Shown: positions 41,930 through 52,362 of the stretch, piece by piece
How the letters are laid out: every line of letters starts with the position of its first letter
Position numbering within the stretch: position 1 is the stretch's first letter
Source: Pycnococcus provasolii
Taxonomy: Eukaryota > Chlorophyta > Pseudoscourfieldiophyceae > Pseudoscourfieldiales > Pycnococcaceae
Length of the DNA: 64,000 nucleotides
Direction of reading: 5' to 3'
Assembly (NCBI GenBank): GCA_938743325.2
Contig: OW568862.1
Location: 969,501-1,033,500, forward strand
Notes under the pieces: model-generated
Database searches by the model: none
Seen by the model: the letters and a program-made list of their open reading frames with translations, nothing else
Told to the model about the DNA's origin: nothing
Made by a program: the position numbers and the translations under genes

Positions 41930-43444
41930 GTTGTGAATGTGTGGAATGACACGCGAGCGTTATCGCGAGAGGTGGAGGGTGCACGAATCCTGCGAGCGCC
42001 CTGCCCAACGTGCCCCGCTGTGGTGGCTGCTTTCGTGGAAGCACCCGTGGCAGAACTCGTGGCGTGGCCTGTTGTGGTGGAGGAGGTGGAGCACGCATAG
42101 TGCCACCGCCTAGTCGCGCCTTACATGGTGCTACTCCAGTGCAGTGGTCCCGGGGGATGCTGCACCACCGTGCTGAGCTCATCACAAAGAGCGAGAAATG
42201 CGAGCCTTAAAATGACAGGGGCAGGCGAACCGGCGACCCATGCACATGGGCACTATAGCGACGTGCAAGGCCAGAATACCCTCTGAAACTGCAAGGCCTC
42301 TCCTTTTTTTTCAAAAAAACAAACATAAAAAACATATCCAGTATAAGATATGTAAGAAGACGTCTTAACACACCTTAACACACCTTAACACACCTTAACA
42401 ACCGAAGACGAAGACGAACAGAGGAGTGAGTGAGCTGTACACGGTTGTATCTGTTGGTGTGCAGTTTGAAAAGGAAACAGTTTGTAAAGTCAAGGGCGCC
42501 GATTCGTGTGCCCCCCCAAAACGCTCACTTGGTTTCAGTTCGGCCCCTCGAGGCCCTCCAACTCCCGAGGCACCTGTTCTTCTTTGGAAGCATTTTTACT
42601 GTCCAGTATTTGGGCAATGAGCCTCTCTCTGCCTGCCTCTGCGTGTCTGTGTGAAGGGGATGGCAGACACGATTTTCATTTTCCTTTCCTTTTCTTTTTC
42701 TTTTTCTTTTCACGCGGTATCCTCAGGATCATGATGGACCTGGATCCTGAGGATGGTCCGCCCGCCCACCCGCGGATGATGATGGCGACAAATCATGGCG
42801 TCAACCCTTGGGTGTCTTTCCAGGTACCTCGAGGGACCAGACTTAAATTTAGTTTATAGGTGGTAGGAAGGTATGTACTTTTTGGGAACGGCCTTATGCG
42901 ATGCCTTCACCTTACACCTAAAAGTAGATGTGATAGAACTAAAAGTTCACCTTTTAGCGCGTCCGCATCGGATTCTTTCCGCAGGTGGAGGTGGCTTGTC
43001 CTGTATTTTACCTTTATTTTATCGTCGAAAACGTCTACGTTCCCCTTCCACTACGATACGCCACCACGAGACTAAGAAAAGGCTGAAAAGCTCTCTATGC
43101 TGGATCCAACGTCTGGAGACGGGTGTGATGAAGCTGTTCCCAATGGATTACCAGACGAAAAAGCTTCCGAAAAAAAGAAATGGGCATTCTGTGAGCCGCA
43201 GAAACGGCATCTTGTTCCTCACAGGACAAGACCAGCCGCTCGCTCCACGTCATTTAGCCGTGTGAGCGAGCCGCCAGAGTGAGAACACCGGTCGGGAAGG
43301 AATCGGGAAACATCCGCCCCATCGCAACCGGCACCGCCCCCTCCTCCTCCCGTAGCTAGGTGGGCCTTCGACTCGCATCCGCATCCATCGGCCGGTGCCT
43401 TCTTCCTTAGCAGTGTTCGCATTCGTACAACTGGAAATAGCACC
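41930..43444. other. Long intergenic region
   Basis: About 1.5 kb between divergent TALE and P-type ATPase starts. It holds a CCTTAACACA array, a pyrimidine tract near 42683-42711 and several short open frames with no recognisable text. No gene was identified. Confidence 0.5.
42364..42401. repeat. CCTTAACACA tandem array
   Basis: Three to four exact copies of a ten-base unit in intergenic DNA. Confidence 0.9.
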
Positions 43445-46400
43445 ATGTTTCCGCTTGTTACCGAAGGTAGCGGAATGGGCCATAAGGCGGGCTCGTCCGC
43501 CGTGATTACCGAGCCCGAGGAGGGATCCGTGCACGGCGGCCTGCGCATTCACGAGAAGTCTATCCAGACGGTCGTCGGAGAGTTCCAGAGCGACGTCGAT
43601 AACGGCCTCTCGGCGGCCGAGGCGGCGAAGAGGCTTGAGGAGAATGGGCGCAACGAGCTCGACAAGCCACCGAGCGTGTCGCTGCTCACGCTCTTCCTCA
43701 TCCAGCTCAACTCCGTGATCATGTACTTGCTCATGGCCGCGGTCGTCGCATCGGCCGCCATCAAGGCGACCGGACCGGATGCCTCCTCGTTCATCAGCTA
43801 CATCGACTCCATCGCGATCTCCATCATCGTGCTCATCAACGCAACCATCGCCGCCGTGACGGAGAAGAACTCCAACGACGCGCTTGAGGCGCTGAGCTCG
43901 CTGCAGAGCCCTGTGACCACCGTCTTGCGCGATGGAGAGGAAATCTCTGTCGAGTCCGCGACGCTCGTCGTGGGTGACATTGTCAAGCTTGGAACTGGCA
44001 ACGTCGTGCCGGCGGACTTGCGCCTCATCACCGCGAACGACCTGCGCGTGAACGAGATGCTCCTCACGGGAGAGCCGGAGGACGTGGCGAAGAACAACAA
44101 GGTGAAAATTGCAACCCCCGGTTCGCCGGAAAAGCTTACTGCTGACAACATGGCGTTTTCCTCGTGCAACGTCAAGGCCGGTGCCGGCGTTGGCATTGTT
44201 GTGGCTACTGGCATGAAGACGCGCGTCGGAAGCATCGCTGCCCTGCTCAACGGCGACTCGAGCGACGATGCTGGCACGCCCGCGCCCGCTGCGGGAGGCG
44301 ACGTCGAGGCTCCGGCCGTGGCGTCGACGAAGCAGAAGAAGACAGGATGCTGCGGACTGCCAGACACCAAGGCTGGACAGTCGCCGCTCCAGGAGAACCT
44401 CGAGAAGCTTGCCGTGCAGCTCGGCTACATGGCAATTGCCGTCTGCATTGCCGTGTTCATCGTCGGCGTTGCTATTGGAACTAAGGATCCTGAGCAGCCG
44501 GACACCCCGTCGTGGCTGTTCATGGTGCTCGTGGCTGTGACGCTGACGGTGGCCGCCATTCCGGAGGGACTGCCGCTTTGCGTCACCATCGCGCTCTCCT
44601 CAGGATGCAAGAGCATGTTGGACGAGAAGGTTCTCATGCGCAAGATTGCCGCGGTGGAGACGCTCGGCTCGGCATCCATCATTTGCACGGACAAAACTGG
44701 AACGCTCACCGAGGGCAAGATGACGCTCGTGAAGATGCACGCGGGAAGCGAGGACTTCAACGTGACTGGCAAGGGATTCGACCCGACGGTTGGCGCCGTG
44801 AATGACATCAGCGGGTCGCCGGCGAACAGCAAGCCCGCGGTCCGTGCGACGCTCGCTTCGGCGCTTCTCTGCTCGAATACAACCCTCCAGCAGGAGCAGG
44901 ATCCAGAAAATCCCGACGTGAAAACGTGGGTTCCTCGCGGAAACTCGTCCGAGGCGCCTCTCGTCGTGGGAGCGCAGAAGATTGGACTCACATTCGAGGA
45001 GCTTGACGGCGCCCTGCCCCGAGTCGTGGAGATTCCGTTCTCCTCGTCACGTAAGATGATGGTGACGGTCACCAAGACGCCTGCCGGTATTGCGTCCAAC
45101 ACACCTCCGCCGCTGGCACACGTGTCGCAGGAGCCTGACTCGCACACCGTGCACGTCAAGGGAGCGCCGAACTACATCCTGGAGAAGTGCTCGCACATGC
45201 TCGACGCGGACGGTAAGCCGCAGCCGCTTTCGCAAGCTGGAAAGGACGAGGTTCTCAAGACGGTGGACAACCTGTCCTCGCAGGCGCTTCGCGTTCTTGC
45301 CATCGCCACCAAGTCTATTGGAACGAAGCTGCCGTTCAACGAGGATGCCGAGACGGATGACAAGTTTTCGTCCATGGTCCACGGCCTGACGTTGTGCGGC
45401 CTGTGCGCGAGCATCGACCCCGAGCGCGACGGCGTCAAGGATGCTGTCCGTGAGTCGCGTGAGGCGGGTGTTCGCGTGGTCATGATCACAGGCGACTACC
45501 TTGGCACGGCCATCGCTATTGCGAAGAACATTAACATTATCCGCGAAAATGAGTCGCCGGAAGAAACTGCCACGGATTGCGGCGCGCTTCGCCCTGGCAA
45601 GGGCGGCAAGTACATTGCCAACGAAGAAATTGATAAGATGACGGCGCACACTTCCGTGTTTGCTCGTGCCAAGCCCGAGGACAAGCTCGAGATTGTCAAG
45701 TCGCTGCAGCGCCAAGGCTGGGTGAGCGCCATGACGGGCGACGGCGTCAACGACGCGCCTGCGCTCCAGAGGGCTGAAATCGGCGTCGCCATGGGCCTCG
45801 AGGGCACGGAGGTGGCGAAGGGTGCGTCCGACATGATTCTCACGGATGACAACTTTTGCTCGATCGTCAAGGCGATCGAGAAGGGACGCGTCATCTACGC
45901 TGGCATCCAGAAGTTCGTGTCGTTCATCATGTCCGTTCACTTCGCGGAGGTGATGCAGATCTTCCTCTGCATCGTCTCGTCTGTTCCTGTGATGCGCCAG
46001 CCGCTTCAGATTCTCTTCCTGATCCTTGTCACTGACCTGCCGCCGTCCATCGCGCTTGGCTTCGAACCCGGTGAGCCGATGACGATGAAGCGCAAGCCGC
46101 GCCCGAAGACGCAGCCGGTGGTTATGCCCTGGATGTGGCGCGGTATTGTCGCCAACGGAATGATCCTCACCGTCTGCATCTTCTGTACGTATATCGTCTG
46201 CCTGTGGGCGTACGCCGGAGCATTCCTTTCAGATGACATCACGGACGAAAAGCGCACGCAGTGCGCCATCTGGGAAAACCATGCCATGAAGCCGACACTC
46301 AAGATTGACTGCGCGACGTGGAACCCATGCTCTACGAACAGCAACTCCACGATGTTCCACGAGAAATGCGCCACGTGGATGTCCCAGGCCCAGTATGTTA

Positions 46401-47062
46401 ACGGCAAGACCTGGAAGGATCTCGTGACCAACACGGTGAAGGACGACTCTGACATCACGGGCGCTATCTGGACACCTCACGGTGACAAGGCTTGCGATCT
46501 TTGCATTGAAACGTCCATCCGCCGAGCGCGCACGGCTGCCTTCATCTCTCTTGTGTGGGCGGAGAACCTTCGTGCCTACACCAGCCGCTCGTTCGAGGAG
46601 GGTGTGTGGGTGAAGACGTTTGCCAACCCGTCGATGAACAAGGCGATCCTAATGGCGCAGGCTGCACTGTACACGGCGCTGTTCCTGCCCGGCCTGAATA
46701 CCGTGCTCGGCCTTTACGTGTACGAGATTCACTGGTGGGGTTGGATTCTGGCCGCGATGGGTGCAATCATGTGCATGATCTTCTGCGAGATTTACAAGAT
46801 GGTCTCCAAAAACTTCATTGGTAAGGAGGGCCTCGCGGACGAAAGCACGAGCCCGGATGATGTCTCCATCAATGTCATCGGAGAGCCTGCTCCGGAAGCC
46901 CCCAAGGGAGATAAGGATAGCGAACTCAAAGCGATGTCCTTCTCATCTCCCAAGTCCTTCTCGGTTAGTAGCAGGAAGTCGATCGACGCATCGATGCAGG
47001 TGCGCAGGTCGACAGACCTCACGGCGAAGTCGTTCCGCGACGGATCCGTGTCTATGCAATAA
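43445..47062 (+). CDS. P2-type cation-transporting ATPase
   Basis: 1,205 residues from ATG in CACCATG context. Pumps a cation (Ca2+ or Na+ by family) across plasma or endomembrane. Seen: cation-ATPase N-domain with NELDKPPSVSLLTLFLIQLN; actuator LLTGEPEDV near 206 (TGE kept; the usual TGES Ser is Pro); helix M4 PEGLPLCVTIALSSG near 370; phosphorylation site ICTDKTGTLTEGKMTL near 416; nucleotide-binding KGAPNYILEKC; hinge MTGDGVNDAPALQRAEIGVA near 765; and a C-terminal membrane domain. The loop between helices near 945-1020 is long and Cys-containing, and the tail (about 1130-1205) is Ser-rich, suggesting regulation. A spacer near 275-300 is Ala/Gly rich with CCGL. Ion specificity cannot be settled here. 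No introns. Confidence 0.92.
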   Translation: MFPLVTEGSGMGHKAGSSAVITEPEEGSVHGGLRIHEKSIQTVVGEFQSDVDNGLSAAEAAKRLEENGRNELDKPPSVSLLTLFLIQLNSVIMYLLMAAVVASAAIKATGPDASSFISYIDSIAISIIVLINATIAAVTEKNSNDALEALSSLQSPVTTVLRDGEEISVESATLVVGDIVKLGTGNVVPADLRLITANDLRVNEMLLTGEPEDVAKNNKVKIATPGSPEKLTADNMAFSSCNVKAGAGVGIVVATGMKTRVGSIAALLNGDSSDDAGTPAPAAGGDVEAPAVASTKQKKTGCCGLPDTKAGQSPLQENLEKLAVQLGYMAIAVCIAVFIVGVAIGTKDPEQPDTPSWLFMVLVAVTLTVAAIPEGLPLCVTIALSSGCKSMLDEKVLMRKIAAVETLGSASIICTDKTGTLTEGKMTLVKMHAGSEDFNVTGKGFDPTVGAVNDISGSPANSKPAVRATLASALLCSNTTLQQEQDPENPDVKTWVPRGNSSEAPLVVGAQKIGLTFEELDGALPRVVEIPFSSSRKMMVTVTKTPAGIASNTPPPLAHVSQEPDSHTVHVKGAPNYILEKCSHMLDADGKPQPLSQAGKDEVLKTVDNLSSQALRVLAIATKSIGTKLPFNEDAETDDKFSSMVHGLTLCGLCASIDPERDGVKDAVRESREAGVRVVMITGDYLGTAIAIAKNINIIRENESPEETATDCGALRPGKGGKYIANEEIDKMTAHTSVFARAKPEDKLEIVKSLQRQGWVSAMTGDGVNDAPALQRAEIGVAMGLEGTEVAKGASDMILTDDNFCSIVKAIEKGRVIYAGIQKFVSFIMSVHFAEVMQIFLCIVSSVPVMRQPLQILFLILVTDLPPSIALGFEPGEPMTMKRKPRPKTQPVVMPWMWRGIVANGMILTVCIFCTYIVCLWAYAGAFLSDDITDEKRTQCAIWENHAMKPTLKIDCATWNPCSTNSNSTMFHEKCATWMSQAQYVNGKTWKDLVTNTVKDDSDITGAIWTPHGDKACDLCIETSIRRARTAAFISLVWAENLRAYTSRSFEEGVWVKTFANPSMNKAILMAQAALYTALFLPGLNTVLGLYVYEIHWWGWILAAMGAIMCMIFCEIYKMVSKNFIGKEGLADESTSPDDVSINVIGEPAPEAPKGDKDSELKAMSFSSPKSFSVSSRKSIDASMQVRRSTDLTAKSFRDGSVSMQ

Positions 47063-47412
47063 TAGGGAAAAAGGGATAGTGATGGTACACGACGTGTCTA
47101 TCAAATCTATTTGTACCTGTGAGTAAGCGGAGTGAATGAGAGTAATTTGTGAAGGCGACATTGAGGGAATTACATTATGGTTGTTACATTATGGAATGTA
47201 ACGGAGTTACGAGGATACATTATTTCAAACTTGCTCGTCGTGCCGCCACAGTAGTACTAGTCTCCGCACGTAGTCGCACACCTCCATTACTGCCATTAAT
47301 AATCGGAGTGACCCGAGCGGGATCCCGAGGGGAACGCACAACAATATGTACCTGGATGGACGAAGAAAAAACTCATTCCATTATTATATTAGAAGAGAAG
47401 TCAAGAAGACTT
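47063..47412. other. Convergent 3' intergenic region
   Basis: About 350 bases between two stops. TTACA words (TGTAA on the minus strand) at 47171 and 47189 could be MINDY poly(A) signals. No gene was recognised. Confidence 0.5.
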
Positions 47413-49287
47413 TTACATAAGCGTGCAATTGCTAGTGCTGCTGCGCCTGCTGCTGGCGCTTGCCTGCTGCCGTTGTTGCGCCTGTTGTTGGCGGGCGCGC
47501 TGCTGCTGCTGCTGCGCCTGTTGCTGCTGTGCAAGCGCCTGTGCTTGCTGCTGGCGGATGCGCTGCTGCTGCGCCCCCTCCCGACGTTTGCGCTCAGCCT
47601 CCTTTTCCTCCTCCTCGAGCTGAAGCGCGAGCGCGAGGTCAGCATCCTCCTGCTGCGTTGTGCCTGGGCTGCCTGGCGCCACTGTGTTCGCACCTGCCGC
47701 CTGTGAGAGCAGCGTGGCTGCTGTCGACGCCTGCGCGGCTGTCGCGGCGGTGTCCCCCATGCCAAATTCCGTAAACTCGTATGTGTAGTACCCACCCGTG
47801 CCCCTCACGGAGTTGAGGCGCTCCCACACGAGACGTGTCTCCTTTTCGTATCCTAAGTCGGTCACGAGGATGTATAGCTCACCGTCGCGCTTGATGATGG
47901 TGCTAAAGTGATTGTTCCTGAAGAAGACAGCAAGCTCCCTTTCTTTCACCGCGTCGCGAAGTTTGCGCAGGCCGGCTTGTGTGAGCTGCGTGGCCGTCTC
48001 GTCCAAGAATCGTCGAATCTCGAAGCCTCTTGCCATCGGATCAGCCGACTGCATTGCATGCACATCCCTGTCAAGAGCTGGCGTGGGCAGCGACATTGGC
48101 GACGCTTCCTCGGAAAGCAGGTCGGACATGGGTGGGGACAAGGGAGATGGCGACGGTTCGTGCTGCACATTTTGCCGTGATTGTATGGGTTCGCCGCTGC
48201 CAATCTGCATGGGCATCGTACCACTTGGTACTCGCGGCATCGTCGGCGTTGCAGCTTCCGCCGCGTCTCCTACGATCTCTTCCGGCTCCGGCTCTGCCTC
48301 TGCGGCTGTCGCTGTCGTGGTGGTATTGGTTGGTGGTGGTGATGGTTGTGGTGGTGATGGTGGCACCGGCAACGTCGCCGTTTCGGTGACAGGTGCAGCA
48401 TCTACCTTCTCTTCGAGCGACAGGGCAGCAAGCTCTGCAAACGGGTCACGAGGCTGTTCCTTTTCCGGTGGTGGTGCTTCTGGTGGTGCTGGTGGCTGTG
48501 GTGCAGTGGCACTTTCGCCCCCAGCCCCTGCTGCCGCAGCCGGTGTCGTCGAGAGCGAGAGCGCGAGTGCCTGTCGCAGCTCGTCTTCGTCGTCTTCCCC
48601 TTCTTCGTTCTGTACAGGTGCAGGTGCTGACACGACTTCTTCGCTCTCTTCGTGTTGCGTGTTGGTTGAAGGTGAAGCCGACGCCGCGTGGTTGGCACGG
48701 AACGTGTTTTGTATGTTCGCGTCGTCGAGCACGGAGGGCGACTTGGGACTGACGCACGACACGGCGAGCGCGACGCACTCGTTGTAAGATGATCCTCCGA
48801 TGGCTGTTGCGGCGTCTGGGTCAGCGTCCGCGTCGACGACCCATCCGTGCAGTAGGGGAACGTCGAAGAGGTCGAAAATGGCCACCTCGTCGGTGAATTC
48901 GAAGTCGGTAGGCGAGCGGAAGCGCACGTTGACGTCCATCCCCGTCGCAAGCTTTGGCAGTTGTGCGACGGCATCCGCGACGTTCTGTTCATAGTTTGCT
49001 CCTGAGGCGATTTCGGTTCCCGCTTCCCCCGCGTTGTCGTCGAGGAGTTTGTTGGCGAGGAGCGCCTGCAGTGCGTCGAGCGCGACGACCCCAGATGGCG
49101 CTCGCACTTCGATGCGTCCTCTGAGAATCAGGGCGTTGGCGAGAGCAACGAGCGGGCACGGTCCGTTTTCGTTCTGGAGGATGATGACGCAGTCTCGAAG
49201 AAAAAAAGAGATACGCTTCGTGTGGAAGAGCAAACCTGCATTACTACTACCTGCACCTGCACCACCGGCAGCAGCAGGGGCGGACAT
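47413..49287 (-). CDS. MINDY-1/2-like deubiquitinase with CaaX end
   Basis: Cysteine peptidase that trims K48-linked polyubiquitin chains. 624 residues from ATG 49285-49287. Seen: LQNENGPCPLVALANALIL with the catalytic Cys at residue 44; IASGANYEQNVADAVAQLP and DVNVRFRSPTDFEFTDEVAI; ELFDVPLLHGW-like text (FDLFDVPLLHGWVVD) near 140; then a long Pro/Glu-rich insertion (residues about 215-410); and the His block NNHFSTIIKRDGELYILVTD near 455. C-terminal region is Gln/Arg-rich and probably coiled. The final residues are NCTLM: C-x-x-M, a farnesylation-type CaaX box. The insertion splits the domain, which is longer than in animals. Membrane attachment is inferred from CaaX only. Confidence 0.88.
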   Translation of the reverse strand: MSAPAAAGGAGAGSSNAGLLFHTKRISFFLRDCVIILQNENGPCPLVALANALILRGRIEVRAPSGVVALDALQALLANKLLDDNAGEAGTEIASGANYEQNVADAVAQLPKLATGMDVNVRFRSPTDFEFTDEVAIFDLFDVPLLHGWVVDADADPDAATAIGGSSYNECVALAVSCVSPKSPSVLDDANIQNTFRANHAASASPSTNTQHEESEEVVSAPAPVQNEEGEDDEDELRQALALSLSTTPAAAAGAGGESATAPQPPAPPEAPPPEKEQPRDPFAELAALSLEEKVDAAPVTETATLPVPPSPPQPSPPPTNTTTTATAAEAEPEPEEIVGDAAEAATPTMPRVPSGTMPMQIGSGEPIQSRQNVQHEPSPSPLSPPMSDLLSEEASPMSLPTPALDRDVHAMQSADPMARGFEIRRFLDETATQLTQAGLRKLRDAVKERELAVFFRNNHFSTIIKRDGELYILVTDLGYEKETRLVWERLNSVRGTGGYYTYEFTEFGMGDTAATAAQASTAATLLSQAAGANTVAPGSPGTTQQEDADLALALQLEEEEKEAERKRREGAQQQRIRQQQAQALAQQQQAQQQQQRARQQQAQQRQQASASSRRSSTSNCTLM

Positions 49288-49655
49288 GATGCCTCAACGG
49301 TTAGTTGTGTTTGTGTTTGTGGGGGGGGGAGGGGGACGGGCACCTGGCACCTGGGTGAAAGGCCCGCCCGGGGTGCTGCTCCCTCCACCGCGTTGTAATT
49401 TTCCCCCAGATTTGGACGGACACTCGAGTTTAGTTGACAATCCAAAGGGCAACAATCAGGCAACAATGAGTGAGTGAGTTCTTTCGGGGTTCGATCTTGG
49501 TTCGATCTTTGGTTAGGGGGTTCACCGGTTCAGAATTATGGGGTTCAGAATTGTTAGGGGTTGGCACACCTGGCACTACCTGGTTGCACTCGGGGTTCAC
49601 TTTTTTTGTTCACATCAGTGAAACAAAACGTTTTTTTGTGTCGTCCTGGTCGGTC
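49288..49655. other. Divergent intergenic region with AGGGGTT motifs
   Basis: About 370 bases between MINDY and the LRR gene. CGGGGTTCGA (49494), TTAGGGGGTT (49512), ATGGGGTTCAGAA, and TTAGGGGTTGG (49554) make it rich in the GGGGTT-type boxes seen elsewhere. Confidence 0.5.
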
Positions 49656-50498
49656 ATGGCCATGGCGTCTCCCAGCTGCTCCAGGGCGTTGTATTCTCTT
49701 TACCTCTCAGGCTCAGTTTTCTTCTCACATGCCGATGTGCATGTGAGGAGGAGGGTGGTGACTCGCACTTCTCTAGGGAGAAGAATGGGAGGTGGAGACT
49801 TTGGATTGTCTCCCTTGTCTCTAAGGAACTCTGTTACGAATTCTCACAGTGGTGCCGCTCAACTACTTGCCTCACTTTGCTCACTTAGAGGGCTCTCGTG
49901 TGTGACCCACACCGTGTCCCCGTCCAGTGACACTATGTGTGACCAGGCGCCGACGACATGTGGGACTTCCGCGACGGACTCATCCCCGGCGACTTCTTCT
50001 GGGACTTACACTTCACTACGTCTTGCCATCGCAAACAAACACAACGCTCGTTCTTTGATCCTTCCGCCAGGGGCGCCCGAACTCGTGTGCTCGAACATGA
50101 TGTGCGCACATGTAGGCGACGCGTGCTCGTGCAGACTCGCCGTCGCCATCGAAAAATTGCCGAACCTTCATACACTTGTCGTCGCAAACAACCAACTCAG
50201 GACTCTGCCTGACACCATACTGAAACACAAGGCACTGCGCACCGTTGACGCGCGCGCCAACCGCCTCGGCGACGGAATTGCCGACGAGAAAGAAACGTGG
50301 AGACGAAGGCGAAGTCGACGGCCTAACGCCAACCAGGACGACGACCCAGAACCCATCCAAGCCTATCTAGCAAGCCTGCGTGCTTCCAGTGTACAACACA
50401 TCGACGTTCGTGACAACGGGTTTGACGAGGAGACGAAGCAAGCATGGCGTGAAGTGGCTGAAGAACTTCGTGGAAGCAAGGAGGTACTCGTCGTGTAA
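49656..50498 (+). CDS. Small leucine-rich-repeat protein
   Basis: 280 residues from ATG 49656; the open frame extends upstream only via GTG. Seen: an Arg/Ser-rich, acid-poor N-terminus (residues 1-60, HADVHVRRRVVTRTSLGRRMG) that could be an organellar presequence; a Ser/Thr-rich linker; and from residue about 125 LRR-like strands: SLRLAIANKHNARSLILPP, LPNLHTLVVANNQLRTLPDT, HKALRTVDARANRL, SSVQHIDVRDNGF. Consensus LxxLxxNxL is met in at least two. Repeats are few (about three to four), so it is an LRR fragment-type protein that may bind a partner. No enzyme domain. Stop overlaps TGTAA. Function unknown. Confidence 0.65.
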   Translation: MAMASPSCSRALYSLYLSGSVFFSHADVHVRRRVVTRTSLGRRMGGGDFGLSPLSLRNSVTNSHSGAAQLLASLCSLRGLSCVTHTVSPSSDTMCDQAPTTCGTSATDSSPATSSGTYTSLRLAIANKHNARSLILPPGAPELVCSNMMCAHVGDACSCRLAVAIEKLPNLHTLVVANNQLRTLPDTILKHKALRTVDARANRLGDGIADEKETWRRRRSRRPNANQDDDPEPIQAYLASLRASSVQHIDVRDNGFDEETKQAWREVAEELRGSKEVLVV

Positions 50499-50599
50499 AG
50501 ATAAAAGAAATTTGTATACTTATCAATTAATTAGACTAGGGTAAGTTAGTTTAGATGAAAAAACCAAAAGTGCTGCATGTTTTTGCCATCGCCGGTCTC

Positions 50600-51952
50600 T
50601 CATCTTCCGGTTGCTGAAAGGCCAAGCAGTTCACGCACACTGTCGTAAACCACGAGCTGAACCAGCACGATCGAGAGGACGTGCGGAAAACGTGCACGAA
50701 GGCCAAGGAACAGGCCGTTGAACTTTAGGATCGACGCCAGCTCGACAAGCGATGCGCCACGCGCACGTGCCGCCTCAGCCTGCGCGACGCGCTGCACAAT
50801 GTCACTGGACGATTTGCTGCCGTTCTTTGCATGCGAGTCGCCCGTTCTAGAGTTGATGATCGTCAGCAGCGTGTCACCTGGCTGGCTCGTGATAGCGCCA
50901 ATGAATGCCGCACCCGCGGCGCTCGCGACACGCACGCCGATGAAAGCCGCGGGCGGCGCATCAGGTGCAAGCGTGTGATACAGCACGCTGGTGAGTTGCT
51001 CGTACGTGAGTAGGCTTGTCACAGTGTACGGCACCTGCCTGGCATAAACAGCCGTGAGACTGGAAAAGGCATCGTCGTCGCCGTTCGAGTCCTCTCCTTT
51101 CGCCGTATCAGCAGACGCGACGGCCCGAATGCGTGCAGCCTCGAACTGGCACAGCGCCGTGGCGCCCACAAACTCCGCGGCGGCGGCGGACAACGCGAAG
51201 AGCGTGACGCGCACGAGAGGCGCGGTGACGGTCGTGGGCACGAGCGCACCTTTGAACGCCTCGTACAGTCCGTATTTGAGCGCACCTTGTATGAAGTACC
51301 CCGTCGCCGTCTCGCGCAGTCCTAGCGTGAGTGCCGACACGCCCTCAGTTTCCACGAGCTCCTGCGCAACGTTCACGAGCGTGCTTCCGGACCACTTTTC
51401 AGGCTCCTGCTGCATGCGCGTTTTGACGACGTCGAACGGAACGCCTCCCACGTGACTCAGGCATGCTCCCACGCCCCCCGCCGCGCCCGCCTTTAGTCTC
51501 AGTCCTGCGAGCGTCGTCCACGACGCTGCTGCGGCTGCTTGTGTAGGTATTGTCGACGCGGCTGTTGCGGATATGGCGGTCGTAACCACCTCGACGTTTT
51601 GGGTGGTTGATGCGGCAACTGCGGCGGCGGCAGCCGTGCTTGTGGTTATCAGGTTGACTGTGTCCGGTACGTTCATGGAGGACGCGTCAACAGCGATGGC
51701 TGCAGTTGTGTTTGCAAACCTTCTTCGAAAATGTTGTCGTCGAAAATGTCGAACGCGGCGCTGGCGTGTACTGTAAGCACCACCACCACCACCACCTGGT
51801 CTCCCTATTGTTGAAATACCACCCCTACCACCAAAGGCCACTACCTTGAAAGAAGCATGGGGCATCCCCATACCCTTCGGGGACGCGACATTAATGCTTC
51901 TGCTGCTGCTGTGCTTCCCACGCGTCATCATACTACTACTACGAGGAGTCAT
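50600..51952 (-). CDS. Mitochondrial phosphate carrier (SLC25A3-like)
   Basis: Inner-membrane carrier that imports phosphate with protons for ATP synthesis. 450 residues from the first ATG (51950-51952). Seen: a long N-terminal extension (about 165 residues, basic, Ser/Thr/Ala-rich, with a Gly run) likely carrying the presequence; three carrier repeats. Repeat 1: LKAGAAGGVGACLSHVGGVP then PFDVVKTRMQQEPEKW, matching the phosphate-carrier wording (VPxDVVKTRxQ-xPEK). Repeat 2: LRETATGYFIQGALKYGLYE, again phosphate-carrier-like, with a weaker PxE motif. Repeat 3: ITSQPGDTLLTIINSR. The mature part is about normal length for three repeats; the extension is longer than usual. Divergent from the SDR gene. 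Confidence 0.88.
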   Translation of the reverse strand: MTPRSSSMMTRGKHSSSRSINVASPKGMGMPHASFKVVAFGGRGGISTIGRPGGGGGGAYSTRQRRVRHFRRQHFRRRFANTTAAIAVDASSMNVPDTVNLITTSTAAAAAVAASTTQNVEVVTTAISATAASTIPTQAAAAASWTTLAGLRLKAGAAGGVGACLSHVGGVPFDVVKTRMQQEPEKWSGSTLVNVAQELVETEGVSALTLGLRETATGYFIQGALKYGLYEAFKGALVPTTVTAPLVRVTLFALSAAAAEFVGATALCQFEAARIRAVASADTAKGEDSNGDDDAFSSLTAVYARQVPYTVTSLLTYEQLTSVLYHTLAPDAPPAAFIGVRVASAAGAAFIGAITSQPGDTLLTIINSRTGDSHAKNGSKSSSDIVQRVAQAEAARARGASLVELASILKFNGLFLGLRARFPHVLSIVLVQLVVYDSVRELLGLSATGR

Positions 51953-52362
51953 ACTACTACGAGTATGTAGTGATGGGACGCGACGACACACAAATGACGC
52001 CGCCCGCCGACGACGACTGGCAACGGGTGGAAAGCTGTGGCGGGACCGGGACCGGGGGGTGAGTAGAAGCCGCCTCAGGTAACCCTAACCCTAACCCTAA
52101 TCCTAACCCTAACAGGTTCACCCAAACCCGAACCCGAACCCGTTCTTTCCCATCCCCAATCATGCTGTAGAATTCCCCGACCATTTCCCCTGACCAAAGT
52201 TAGATTCGTAATATTTATTTATCCACTTACCCTCGTGCCTACCGTTCTTTTTCCTTAAACGACTTCTTGCTCTCTTTCTTCTTCTCCCCCGCGGGAGGGA
52301 GTTGCTGATATTTCATCACAACACACACATTTATTTGTTGGATCATACAGTAGTACCTAGGC
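51953..52362. other. Divergent intergenic region with CCCTAA array
   Basis: About 410 bases between the phosphate carrier and SDR starts. A CCCTAA array is listed separately. A TACAGTA box at 52346 lies 11 bases before the SDR ATG. Confidence 0.55.
52081..52114. repeat. CCCTAA telomere-like array
   Basis: About five CCCTAA units with one CCTAAT variant, followed by AACCCG repeats to about 52143. It is in the phosphate carrier/SDR divergent promoter, 130-280 bases from each start. Confidence 0.9.

Noticed and set aside
43445-43560. Prokaryotic-origin transfer of the P2 ATPase
   Set aside because: Codon use matches neighbours and eukaryotic P2 ATPases share the same motifs; nothing in the window points to transfer.
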